A stretch of DNA of 13,268 bases, taken from assembly GCA_020441605.1 (NCBI GenBank), contig JAGRLX010000259.1, forward strand, positions 1-13,268. Direction: 5' to 3'. A program made the translations under genes and the position numbers. The notes under the pieces are model-generated. The model searched no databases. It saw only the letters and a list, made by a program, of their open reading frames with translations, and was not told the DNA's origin. This stretch comes from Alphaproteobacteria bacterium (lineage in GTDB: Bacteria > Pseudomonadota > Alphaproteobacteria > Rhizobiales > Aestuariivirgaceae). Every line of letters starts with the position of its first letter. Position 1 is the first letter of the stretch. Below, piece by piece: positions 7,458-12,859 of the stretch.

Positions 7458-8273
7458 ATGACGGCGATGTTGCCAGTGGCCGTGCTGCGCGAGTGGCAGA
7501 TGTTGAGTACCGCGGCGTTCTATGACATGACCAGCGCCGACGACCGATGGCGCTCGAGCGCCGATCTCGGTCAACTGTTCGAAGCGCTGATCGACAAACT
7601 GAAGCCGGACATCTTTGTCGAGGCGGGCGCTTTCGACGGCAAGACATCACTCAACATGAAGCGGCGCCATCCGGCCATCCGCGCGGTGGCTTTTGAAGCC
7701 AATCCCCATAACCATGCGCATTTCGAAGCAGAATTGAAACACGGCCGTGCCGGCGTCGAATATCTCAATCTGGCGGTTTCAAATGCAACAGGTCAGACCA
7801 GCTTCAAGGTGTTGAAGCATCTTCATGGCAAAGAGCTGCCACGGCGCAATCTGCGCAGTTCGCTTCTGGCGCGCAATGAAGAGGGCGTGACCTATGAAGA
7901 TGTGAGTGTCGAAGCCGTGTCCCTCGATGGCTTCTTCGGCGATCTCGGCGAAAAGCGCTGTGCCGCCTGGATCGATGTCGAAGGCGCCATCGGACTGGCC
8001 CTGGAAGGTGCACAGAGCTTTCTTGCCAATACCCATCTGCTGATGGTGGAGGTGGAGGAAACCGAATTCTGGCAAGGGCAATGGCAGGCCCCGAAGGTGG
8101 TGCGGTTCCTGGCCGAGCATAATCTCGTTCCCATCGCGCGGGACTTCGAGTCGCACGAGCAATTCAACTATGTCTTCGTCCGGAGTGGCAGGCTCGCCGA
8201 TGCCAAGGTGAAAAACTGCGTGATCAACTATCTGAGCCGTTGCGCCCATCCCAAGCCAGCAGCGGCTGGTTGA
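7458..8273 (+). CDS. FkbM-family SAM-dependent methyltransferase
   Basis: A 271-residue methyltransferase with the class I SAM fold. Motif I is FVEAGAFDG (53-61), the acidic end of the second strand is AFEANP (78-83), and the FkbM-type WIDVEGA (171-177) is present, followed by an acidic MVEVEETEF strand. FkbM proteins usually methylate hydroxyls on sugars or polyketides; the substrate here is not known. The start at 7458 is chosen because GGATGGA (7445-7451) precedes it; in-frame ATGs at 7425 and 7440 lack a ribosome site. The gene ends 10 bp before the stop codon of the convergent aminotransferase. That neighbour pair (epimerase plus aminotransferase) is compatible with a glycan-related locus, but strand and spacing do not show co-regulation. 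Confidence 0.85.
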   Translation: MTAMLPVAVLREWQMLSTAAFYDMTSADDRWRSSADLGQLFEALIDKLKPDIFVEAGAFDGKTSLNMKRRHPAIRAVAFEANPHNHAHFEAELKHGRAGVEYLNLAVSNATGQTSFKVLKHLHGKELPRRNLRSSLLARNEEGVTYEDVSVEAVSLDGFFGDLGEKRCAAWIDVEGAIGLALEGAQSFLANTHLLMVEVEETEFWQGQWQAPKVVRFLAEHNLVPIARDFESHEQFNYVFVRSGRLADAKVKNCVINYLSRCAHPKPAAAG

Positions 8274-8283
8274 GCCTCGGCAC

Positions 8284-9390
8284 TTACATCTGCCGGGCGT
8301 CGGCAATGGCCGCGGGAAGCTCGGCTTCGAAGATGGCCAAATCCGCGTCTGTGCCGGCACTCACCCGGATGCAGCGGTCGAGCGGGGCCACGCCCGGCAT
8401 GCGCACGAAAACGCCGCGGCGCCCGAGAGCCTCCAGAATGCGTCTGGCATAAGGGCCATCGCGGCCGCAATCGATGGCGACGAAATTGGCGGCCGACGGC
8501 AACGGCGACAGACCATTGCCGCGGGCAATCCGCGCGATCTCCCCGCGGGCCTTGGCGACATTGGCGATGACCGCCGCGAGGTGGCCCTGATCTGCCAGGG
8601 CCGCCAGCCCGGCCGCCTGGCTCAGCCGGGTGACCCCGAAGTGATTGCGGATCTTGTCGAAGGCGCGGATCAGATCGGCATGGCCGATGGCATAGCCAAG
8701 CCGCATGCCGGCAAGTCCGTAAGCCTTGGAAAAGGTGCGGAAGCGCAGCACCCGTGGATTGGAGACATCAAGCGGCGGCAGCGTGCAGTCCGGCGCGAAT
8801 TCGCCATAAGCCTCGTCGAGCATGAGGAGGGCGCCATCGGGAAGGCCGGCGATCATCCCCTCCACATCGGCGGCGGGCCACCAACTTCCCATGGGATTGT
8901 CGGGATTGGCGAAATAGATGAGGCGGGCGCCCTCGTGGCGGGCGAGGTGCAGCAGGGACGCGGGGTCCTCGCGGTCCTCGACATAGGACGTGGTCACCAG
9001 CCTGCCGCCAAAGCCCCGGACATGGAAATTAAAGGTCGGATAGGCGCCGAGCGAGGTGGCGACCGTGACGCCGGGCTCGACGAAAAGCCGGACCGCGTAG
9101 CCGAAGAGACCGTCGATACCCTCGCCAACCACGACGTTTTCCGGCGCCACGCCAAGATGGGTGGCCAGCGCCGCCTTGAGGTCGTGATTTTCCGGATCGC
9201 AATATTGCCAGGCCTCGCCCGCCGCCGCCTGCATGGCGGCGATCACGGCGGGCGATGGGCCGAAGACGCTTTCATTGGCGCCGATCCGAGCCCGGAATCT
9301 GGTGCCGCTCCGCCGCTCCAGTGCCTCGGGGCCGACGAAGGGCACGGAAGACGGCAGGCTGTCGACCAGGGGCGTAAACGGCTGGGACAT
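8284..9390 (-). CDS. PLP-dependent class I/II aminotransferase (HisC-like)
   Basis: A 368-residue fold-type I aminotransferase. The cofactor lysine is K222 in FRTFSKAYGLAG, with N165 (ANPDNPMG), D192/Y195 (LMLDEAYGEF) and R230 (MRLGY), all diagnostic of the histidinol-phosphate aminotransferase-like group. Length matches HisC (~360). It is unlikely to be the biosynthetic HisC, since no his genes are near and the partner is an epimerase; the amino acceptor is unknown. The ATG at 9390 overlaps the epimerase stop as TGATG, indicating translational coupling; the open frame extends to 9480 but that part lies inside the epimerase gene. Ribosome-site complementarity is weak, which fits coupling. Confidence 0.88.
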   Translation of the reverse strand: MSQPFTPLVDSLPSSVPFVGPEALERRSGTRFRARIGANESVFGPSPAVIAAMQAAAGEAWQYCDPENHDLKAALATHLGVAPENVVVGEGIDGLFGYAVRLFVEPGVTVATSLGAYPTFNFHVRGFGGRLVTTSYVEDREDPASLLHLARHEGARLIYFANPDNPMGSWWPAADVEGMIAGLPDGALLMLDEAYGEFAPDCTLPPLDVSNPRVLRFRTFSKAYGLAGMRLGYAIGHADLIRAFDKIRNHFGVTRLSQAAGLAALADQGHLAAVIANVAKARGEIARIARGNGLSPLPSAANFVAIDCGRDGPYARRILEALGRRGVFVRMPGVAPLDRCIRVSAGTDADLAIFEAELPAAIADARQM

Positions 9391-10286
9391 CAGGGGGACT
9401 TCACGTATTTCCGCCAGTTGTGCTCTTCCTTGAAGCCCAGGACCTCGCGGATCTTGCGGTTGGAAAGCGGGGCCTCCCATTCGCCGATCGGACGCTTCAG
9501 CGGTATTTGCGGGCAGTGGGTCTTGAGGAATTCCGCTGTCGGCTGGCTGGCGGTGATGGTATCATTCACGGCATTGAACACCTGGAAGCCCAGGCCGTCC
9601 TTCATGATGCAGAGGTGCACGATCTGGGCCAGGTCGCGGGCATCTATATAGGCCCAGGCGTTGCGTTTGCGCGACATGGGGTTCTTCAGAAAGCCCTCGA
9701 ACATCGGGTATTCGTGGGGCTCGATGACATTGCCAATGCGGAGCGCATAGACGTCGGCGCCGTAGCGCATGGCGAAGGCCCGGGCGGTCTTCTCGTTGAC
9801 CAGCTTGGACAGGCCGTAGCTGTCCATCGGGTCGATGTCGTAATCCTCCTCCAGCGGGAAGTGGTGGAAATCCTTGTCGCCCTCAGCGAAGCAGACGCCA
9901 TAGGTGGTCTCGCTCGAGGCGATGATGACCTTGCGCACACCGAGCTTCAGCGCCGCCTCGATGACATTGTAGGTCGAGACGACATTGGTTTCGAAGGTGG
10001 TGTTGTCGGGCGTGATCAGCACGCGCGGCACGGCGGCGAAATGAACGACGGCATCGGGTGCGGAGGGAACCTTGCCCTTGTCATAGCCGTCGAAGCCATA
10101 ATGCATCGAAAGGGCGTTGAACACCTGGCCGGAATCGGTGACATCGGTGATCAACGTGTTCACGCCGGGGCAATCCAGGGGCTTCAGGTCGAGATTGAGG
10201 ATGTCGTAGCCCTTGGCCTTGAGCCAGGGAACGGCGTGCTTGCCGGCCTTGCCCGAGCCACCTGTGAAAATGATGCGCTTTGTCAT
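9390..10286 (-). CDS. NAD-dependent epimerase/dehydratase (extended SDR)
   Basis: A 298-residue extended short-chain dehydrogenase/reductase. The N-terminal NAD loop is TGGSGKAG (8-15) after the first strand, NLDLKPLD carries the acidic residue that favours NAD over NADP, and the catalytic residues are S124 or S125 (IIASSETTYG), Y157 and K161 (DSYGLSK). Such enzymes act on nucleotide sugars or related hydroxy compounds; the exact substrate is not recognisable. It is the first gene of a two-gene operon, overlapping the aminotransferase start by one base (TGATG), which suggests an oxidise-then-aminate pathway. An AGGA-like site precedes the ATG. The tRNA-Arg gene ends 24 bp upstream on the same strand, so part of its expression may come from read-through of the tRNA transcript. 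Confidence 0.88.
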   Translation of the reverse strand: MTKRIIFTGGSGKAGKHAVPWLKAKGYDILNLDLKPLDCPGVNTLITDVTDSGQVFNALSMHYGFDGYDKGKVPSAPDAVVHFAAVPRVLITPDNTTFETNVVSTYNVIEAALKLGVRKVIIASSETTYGVCFAEGDKDFHHFPLEEDYDIDPMDSYGLSKLVNEKTARAFAMRYGADVYALRIGNVIEPHEYPMFEGFLKNPMSRKRNAWAYIDARDLAQIVHLCIMKDGLGFQVFNAVNDTITASQPTAEFLKTHCPQIPLKRPIGEWEAPLSNRKIREVLGFKEEHNWRKYVKSP

Positions 10287-10310
10287 GTCAGTCCTGCCTT
10301 TGAAGAAGAA

Positions 10311-10387
10311 TGGTGATCCCGGCAGGACTTGAACCTGCGACCCTCGGTTTAGGAAACCGATGCTCTATCCAGCTGAGCTACGGGACC
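10311..10387 (-). tRNA. tRNA-Arg (anticodon CCT), complete, CCA encoded
   Basis: Read on the minus strand the gene folds into a complete cloverleaf: acceptor GGTCCCG / CGGGATC (one G-T pair), D stem GCTC / GAGC, anticodon stem TCGGT / ACCGA around loop TTCCTAA (anticodon CCT, reads AGG), variable loop GGGTC, T stem GCAGG / CCTGC with loop TTCAAGT, discriminator A and an encoded CCA (10311-10313). The first 41 bases (10347-10387) are duplicated exactly at 11440-11480, so this tRNA is chimeric: its 3' half is chromosomal and its 5' half was probably brought in by the neighbouring element. It should still be functional, since no paired position is altered. Confidence 0.97.
10347..10387. repeat. 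41-bp direct repeat, copy 1 (att site within tRNA-Arg)
   Basis: Identical over 41 bases to 11440-11480, beginning with GTTTAGGAAACC and ending with GCTACGGGACC on the plus strand. This copy forms the 5' half of the intact tRNA-Arg gene. Flanking bases differ from those of copy 2 on both sides, which defines the limits. Confidence 0.95.
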
Positions 10388-10427
10388 GTGTTTGTTTTCA
10401 ATGGGTTAGTAGAAAACCCGCGCGCAA

Positions 10428-10446
10428 TTTTGCTCTCTTTTGCTCT
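10428..10446. repeat. Paired TTTTGCTCT motifs, left end of element
   Basis: TTTTGCTCT occurs at 10428-10436 and again at 10438-10446, a 10-bp period or one helical turn. The same pair recurs near the other end of the element (11304-11321). It lies 41 bp inside the repeat boundary and just upstream of the tRNA on the minus strand. This arrangement suits arm-type recombinase binding sites; the role is inferred. Confidence 0.6.
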
Positions 10447-10591
10447 TAGAGACGCTCGGTCGTTTTGACTGATGAGACAACGAGACACAAGATAGCATTT
10501 CGTTCGTTGCCGTGAAAAGAGAAAAGGCACGATCGGTTCGAGGTGTCTTCGCTGGTCCAGCGCGGCACGGGGAGAACATGTCAAGAACAAG

Positions 10592-10615
10592 AAATAGGCT
10601 GTAAAATAGGCTGTA
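10592..10615. repeat. Perfect tandem 12-bp repeat
   Basis: AAATAGGCTGTA is present twice back to back (10592-10603 and 10604-10615). It is followed by the inverted repeat CGTCA-N10-TGACG (10618-10637) and is about 100 bp before the 51-aa gene. It may be a binding site for an element-specific or host factor. Confidence 0.75.
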
Positions 10616-10715
10616 AACGTCACCGTTACGCTTGACGAGGCTCCCCGAATCTGCAACACAAAATTTGTCGTCGAGGCACATTGAAGTTTTTCAATGGCTA
10701 GGAGCGTTTGACGAC

Positions 10716-10871
10716 ATGCCCATCAAGAAGAAAACCGACGAGCCGGTATCGCATGACCGGCTCGCAGTTCATATTTGGGAATTCAAGGCCGATGCCGAGG
10801 GTAAACTCGGGATATTGGCGACTGTGGTGATGGCGCTGGCGTTCCTGTTTTTCCTTTGGCTCAGTATCTAA
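10716..10871 (+). CDS. Small single-pass membrane protein inside the element (51 aa)
   Basis: A 51-residue protein starting MPIKKKTDEPVSHDR: a basic and polar N-terminal part, a short charged stretch, and one C-terminal membrane helix (about 31-50, LGILATVVMALAFLFFLWLS) ending two residues after it. This suggests a tail-anchored inner-membrane protein with a cytoplasmic N-terminus. AGGAG (10700-10704) lies 11 bases before the ATG, a little far but usable; a TTG start at 10632 is possible but less likely. No family is recognised. Its stop codon overlaps that of the opposing 104-aa gene by two bases. Its codon use is less G+C-biased than the surrounding chromosomal genes, as expected for acquired DNA. 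Confidence 0.6.
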   Translation: MPIKKKTDEPVSHDRLAVHIWEFKADAEGKLGILATVVMALAFLFFLWLSI

Positions 10872-11182
10872 TTCGCCTCTAGTGACTTCTTCCAATCCTC
10901 CAGTGGACGAATGGCGCTCTTCAAGAACTTCAGCGTCCGTTCGCGTTCATCCAAGTCACGACAGTACTGAAAGACTGGGACACTGGTCTGAATACAAAGT
11001 GTGCGCCTGAGTTCCTGTTCGAGGCAGAAGTTTTCTGTTTCCAACCTGCTGACCTTCGAACGAAGGTGCTCGTAGTCGACGTGACTACACATCATAGGGT
11101 CTGTTGGCCCGCTTGAAATGATGTCGCCAATAATAACTCCCACTACTGCGCAAACTGCTCCTACGATAATTGCTGTAATCAT
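10868..11182 (-). CDS. Small membrane-anchored coiled-coil protein inside the element (104 aa)
   Basis: A 104-residue protein with an N-terminal membrane helix (about 3-23, rich in Ile/Val/Gly), a short linker, a heptad-like stretch at about 37-61 (YEHLRSKVSRLETENFCLEQ) and a charged C-terminal helix. Four cysteines follow the membrane segment. The ATG at 11182 is preferred because GAGGG lies about 12 bases upstream and the hydrophobic helix then starts at once; a GTG at 11209 is an alternative with no ribosome site. I do not recognise the family; membrane anchor plus coiled coil recalls small phage or satellite proteins of the spanin or superinfection-exclusion kind, but nothing proves this. 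It lies downstream, on the same strand, of the orphaned tRNA 5' fragment at 11440-11480. Confidence 0.55.
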   Translation of the reverse strand: MITAIIVGAVCAVVGVIIGDIISSGPTDPMMCSHVDYEHLRSKVSRLETENFCLEQELRRTLCIQTSVPVFQYCRDLDERERTLKFLKSAIRPLEDWKKSLEAN

Positions 11183-11303
11183 AAATTTGTTTGTCCCTCG
11201 ATCCTGCACGCCGCTAATGACAGAGGTGCAGACGCGAGCGGATTAGCTTGTATACCATTATTGAATCATGCGCCTGCCGCTGGCGCAAATGTCCCGTGTG
11301 GAT

Positions 11304-11321
11304 ATTGCTCTTTTTTGCTCT
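11304..11321. repeat. Paired TTGCTCT motifs, right end of element
   Basis: TTGCTCT occurs at 11305-11311 and 11315-11321, again with a 10-bp period and in the same orientation as the pair at 10428-10446. The second copy is the full TTTTGCTCT (11313-11321). It lies about 118 bp inside the right repeat, against 41 bp at the left end, an asymmetry common for the two arms of tyrosine-recombinase att sites. Confidence 0.6.
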
Positions 11322-11408
11322 GAAATGTCGTGTGCTATGGCGGTACAGTATGTGCCGAATGTCAGTCGGATTTCAATGAAATCAATGTGATGTTGTGCCA
11401 CATAAGCG

Positions 11409-11426
11409 GCATGTAACCGCATGTAA
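11409..11426. repeat. GCATGTAA direct repeat with 10-bp phase
   Basis: GCATGTAA occurs at 11409-11416 and 11419-11426, close to the right 41-bp repeat. The first copy sits in the loop of a small GCGG/CCGC hairpin. Possible accessory-factor sites next to the recombination core; the function is inferred. Confidence 0.45.
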
Positions 11427-11439
11427 GTGGGGCCGAAAA

Positions 11440-11480
11440 GTTTAGGAAACCGATGCTCTATCCAGCTGAGCTACGGGACC
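11440..11480 (-). pseudogene. Orphan 5' half of tRNA-Arg; 41-bp direct repeat, copy 2
   Basis: On the minus strand this is the acceptor 5' strand GGTCCCG, the complete D arm, the 5' anticodon stem and the CCT anticodon loop, after which the sequence diverges from the tRNA. It cannot make a tRNA. It is most simply the original 5' half of the tRNA gene, cut off by insertion of the element, and the sequence beyond 11480 would then be the ancestral upstream region. If that promoter still works, transcription would run from here into the element toward the 104-aa gene. Confidence 0.88.
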
Positions 11481-11659
11481 ACGTGGTGATCGATCAGTGC
11501 CCCGGTACGCGCCCCGCGGCCTGGTGCGTCGTCCGTGCCTCCGGTCCGCTCCGTCAGCGCTGCAGGGAGGCGTTCCGGACGCTTCACTCCGTAGCACATC
11601 GCGGCTTCAAATCAAGCTTCAAGCCGGAAGCCGGAACGGGACGGCAGGCTGCGCAACGC
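11481..11659. other. Spacer between element and carD terminator, nothing seen
   Basis: Chromosomal G+C-rich DNA without a supported gene. It would have held the ancestral tRNA-Arg promoter on the minus strand, but no convincing -35/-10 pair is visible. Confidence 0.4.
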
Positions 11660-11687
11660 AAAAGGGCCCGGCTGAATGACCGGGCCC
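11660..11687 (-). terminator. Rho-independent terminator of carD
   Basis: GGGCCCGG (11664-11671) and CCGGGCCC (11680-11687) form a perfect 8-bp stem with an 8-base loop; on the minus strand it is followed by TTTT (11663-11660). It lies 26 bp after the carD stop codon. Confidence 0.85.
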
Positions 11688-11713
11688 CGATTTCTGGCGC
11701 TCTTGCGCGACGA

Positions 11714-12610
11714 TCAGGCGGCTTCGTCGGCGGCCACCTCGTCATCGGCCTTGTCGGCCGCCGCCGGGCGCTTGGCGTTCTTGGCGAGATAGTCTTCCAG
11801 TTCCTTGATGGCGATATCGTCGTCGATCTTCTTCACCGCGGCGATCTCGCGGGCCATCCGTTCCAGCGCCTGCTCGAAGAGTTGGCGCTCGGAATAGGAT
11901 TGCTCGGGCTGGCGCTCGGAGCGGTAAAGATCGCGCACGACTTCGGCCACGGCGATGAGGTCGCCAGAATTGATCTTCGCATCATATTCCTGGGCCCGCC
12001 GCGACCACATGGTGCGCTTGATGCGGGCGCGGCCCTTGAGGACCTTGAGCGCCTGCTCGATCTGGCCCTTGTCCGACAGGCGGCGCATGCCCTTCTGCTC
12101 GGCGCGGCCGGTCGGCACCTTGAGGCGAAGCTTTTCCTTCTCGAAATCCACGATATAGAGCTCCAGCTTGGCGCCGGCGATTTCCTGTTCCTCGATCTGC
12201 ACGATCTTGCCGACGCCATGGGCCGGATAGACCACCAGCTCACCGGCCTTGAACGACAGCTTCTTGGGCGCCGGCGTGGCGACGACAGTGGACCCGGTAG
12301 CCGGGCGCGCGGCGGAGGCCATCGACGGAATGGTCTGCTGCGGCGGCAAGCTGGCGGGACGCGCCACGGCCGCCTTGTCGACGGTCGGCTTGAAGCTGTG
12401 GGACTCCGGCTTCGCGGCAGCCTTCGGTGTTGTCTTGGCGGCAGCCTTGGCCTGCGGCTTGGCAGCGACCTTGGCCTTGACCGGCGCGACCTTGGCCTTG
12501 GCGGGCTGCGCCTTGGCAACCGGCTTCGAAACCTTCTTCGGGGCCGACTTCGTCTTGGCTTGTGCGGCCGGCTTCTTGGCGGCCGTCTTGTTCTTTGCCT
12601 TTGTTGTCAT
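11714..12610 (-). CDS. carD: CarD/CdnL-family transcriptional regulator with long Lys/Ala-rich N-terminal tail
   Basis: A 298-residue protein. Residues about 119-285 are a complete CarD/CdnL module: a Tudor-like RNA polymerase beta-subunit-binding domain beginning FKAGELVVYPAHGVGKI (120-136), then the helical DNA-contacting domain with MWSRRAQEYDAKINSGD (201-217), whose Trp202 corresponds to the residue that wedges at the edge of the -10 element. CarD proteins stabilise open promoter complexes, often at rRNA genes. The first ~115 residues are an unusual extension of KAK, AAKP and PAK repeats with no acidic residues until about 69, like eukaryotic histone H1 tails or bacterial H1-like proteins, and it is probably disordered and DNA-binding. 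Alphaproteobacterial CarD is usually near 170-190 residues. An AAGGAC site precedes the ATG. A strong terminator follows; the 185-bp leader contains a hairpin (12674-12693). Confidence 0.93.
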   Translation of the reverse strand: MTTKAKNKTAAKKPAAQAKTKSAPKKVSKPVAKAQPAKAKVAPVKAKVAAKPQAKAAAKTTPKAAAKPESHSFKPTVDKAAVARPASLPPQQTIPSMASAARPATGSTVVATPAPKKLSFKAGELVVYPAHGVGKIVQIEEQEIAGAKLELYIVDFEKEKLRLKVPTGRAEQKGMRRLSDKGQIEQALKVLKGRARIKRTMWSRRAQEYDAKINSGDLIAVAEVVRDLYRSERQPEQSYSERQLFEQALERMAREIAAVKKIDDDIAIKELEDYLAKNAKRPAAADKADDEVAADEAA

Positions 12611-12673
12611 GATTGTCCTTCGCCTTTCCCAACATCACGAGCATCGGAGCTGAATGCGGCAAAAGAGGTCCAC

Positions 12674-12693
12674 GAAAGGCTTGGCAGCCTTTC
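12674..12693. promoter_or_regulatory. Perfect hairpin in the carD leader
   Basis: GAAAGGCT (12674-12681) and AGCCTTTC (12686-12693) form a perfect 8-bp stem with a 4-base loop, about 65 bp before the carD start. It could be a 5'-UTR structure, a dyad operator or a weak attenuator. No uninterrupted T-run follows on the minus strand. Confidence 0.4.
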
Positions 12694-12795
12694 AAATCTA
12701 CGGTCCTGTTCTGCACTTCCGCCGAAATCGAACCCTTCCCACCGGACGGCGCCCACGGGCCCCGCTCACAAGCCATGAAAAGTGGCAACAAGGCG

Positions 12796-12823
12796 AAAAA
12801 AACCCGAGCCTCAAGGCCCGGTT
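12796..12823 (-). terminator. Rho-independent terminator in the fdxA-carD spacer
   Basis: On the minus strand AACCGGGCC-TTGA-GGCTCGGGTT forms a 9-bp stem with one bulged base and one G-T pair, directly followed by seven T residues (12802-12796). It would stop transcripts coming from fdxA (whose stop codon is about 190 bp upstream) or a short transcript from the promoter-like site at 12860-12888, before they reach carD. Confidence 0.75.
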
Positions 12824-12853
12824 ATGTCATCCAATTCGATCTTCCTGCTCATT
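12796..12853 (-). ncRNA. Candidate ~58-nt transcript upstream of carD
   Basis: A promoter-like pair (12860-12888) and a strong intrinsic terminator (12796-12823) bracket a possible transcript of about 58 bases. It includes a 13-codon frame starting at 12852 (MSRKIELDDITGP, stop at 12811) that would be nearly leaderless. This could be a small RNA, a leader peptide unit or an attenuated leader of carD, or there may be no such transcript and the terminator belongs to fdxA. Confidence 0.2.
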
Positions 12854-12859
12854 AACAAT

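Larger units (their letters stand above)
10388..10715. other. Left-end non-coding region of the element
   Basis: No convincing gene lies in these 328 bp. The region contains the upstream sequence of the tRNA gene (with a TACTAA -10-like box about 18 bases before the mature 5' end on the minus strand, without a clear -35), the paired TTTTGCTCT motifs, a tandem 12-bp repeat (10592-10615) and a CGTCA/TGACG inverted repeat (10618-10637). Confidence 0.5.
11183..11439. other. Right-end non-coding region of the element
   Basis: No gene is seen. The region contains a hairpin TGCGCC / GGCGCA (11269-11287), the paired TTGCTCT motifs (11304-11321), and two GCATGTAA copies with 10-bp phase (11409-11426). 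A GTATAC segment near 11250 could be part of a minus-strand promoter for the 104-aa gene, but no matching -35 box is evident. Confidence 0.45.
10347..11480. mobile_element. 1.09-kb integrated element in tRNA-Arg, no integrase
   Basis: Two perfect 41-bp direct repeats (10347-10387, inside the tRNA gene, and 11440-11480) bound 1,052 bp of clearly more A/T-rich DNA; the repeat-to-repeat period is 1,093 bp. The repeat runs from the tRNA 5' end through the anticodon loop, a typical crossover region for tyrosine-recombinase attachment sites. Inside are only two small membrane-protein genes in tail-to-tail orientation. Paired TTGCTCT motifs with 10-bp phase occur near both ends, at 10428-10446 and 11304-11321, in the same orientation, like arm-type integrase sites. 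No integrase, transposase or excisionase is present, so the element is either a satellite mobilised in trans or the remnant of a larger island reduced by deletion. The direct repeats are seen directly; the mobile nature is inferred. Confidence 0.8.

Noticed and set aside
6473..7459. 328-codon minus-strand frame opposite wrbA
   Set aside because: It is antisense to wrbA, which has full family motifs, and its product is not recognisable.
8581..9651. 356-codon plus-strand frame across the aminotransferase and epimerase genes
   Set aside because: It is antisense to two genes with complete catalytic motifs and has no recognisable product.
9420..10316. 298-codon plus-strand frame opposite the epimerase
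   Set aside because: It is the antisense reflection of the epimerase gene and runs into the tRNA gene.
10428..10615. Short direct repeats considered as a CRISPR array
   Set aside because: There are only two units of 9 or 12 bases with no spacers and no cas genes.
11453..12778. 441-codon plus-strand frame over the tRNA fragment and carD
   Set aside because: Its Leu/Gly/Arg-rich repeats are the antisense of the Lys/Ala-rich tail of CarD; it begins inside the tRNA fragment and has no ribosome site.
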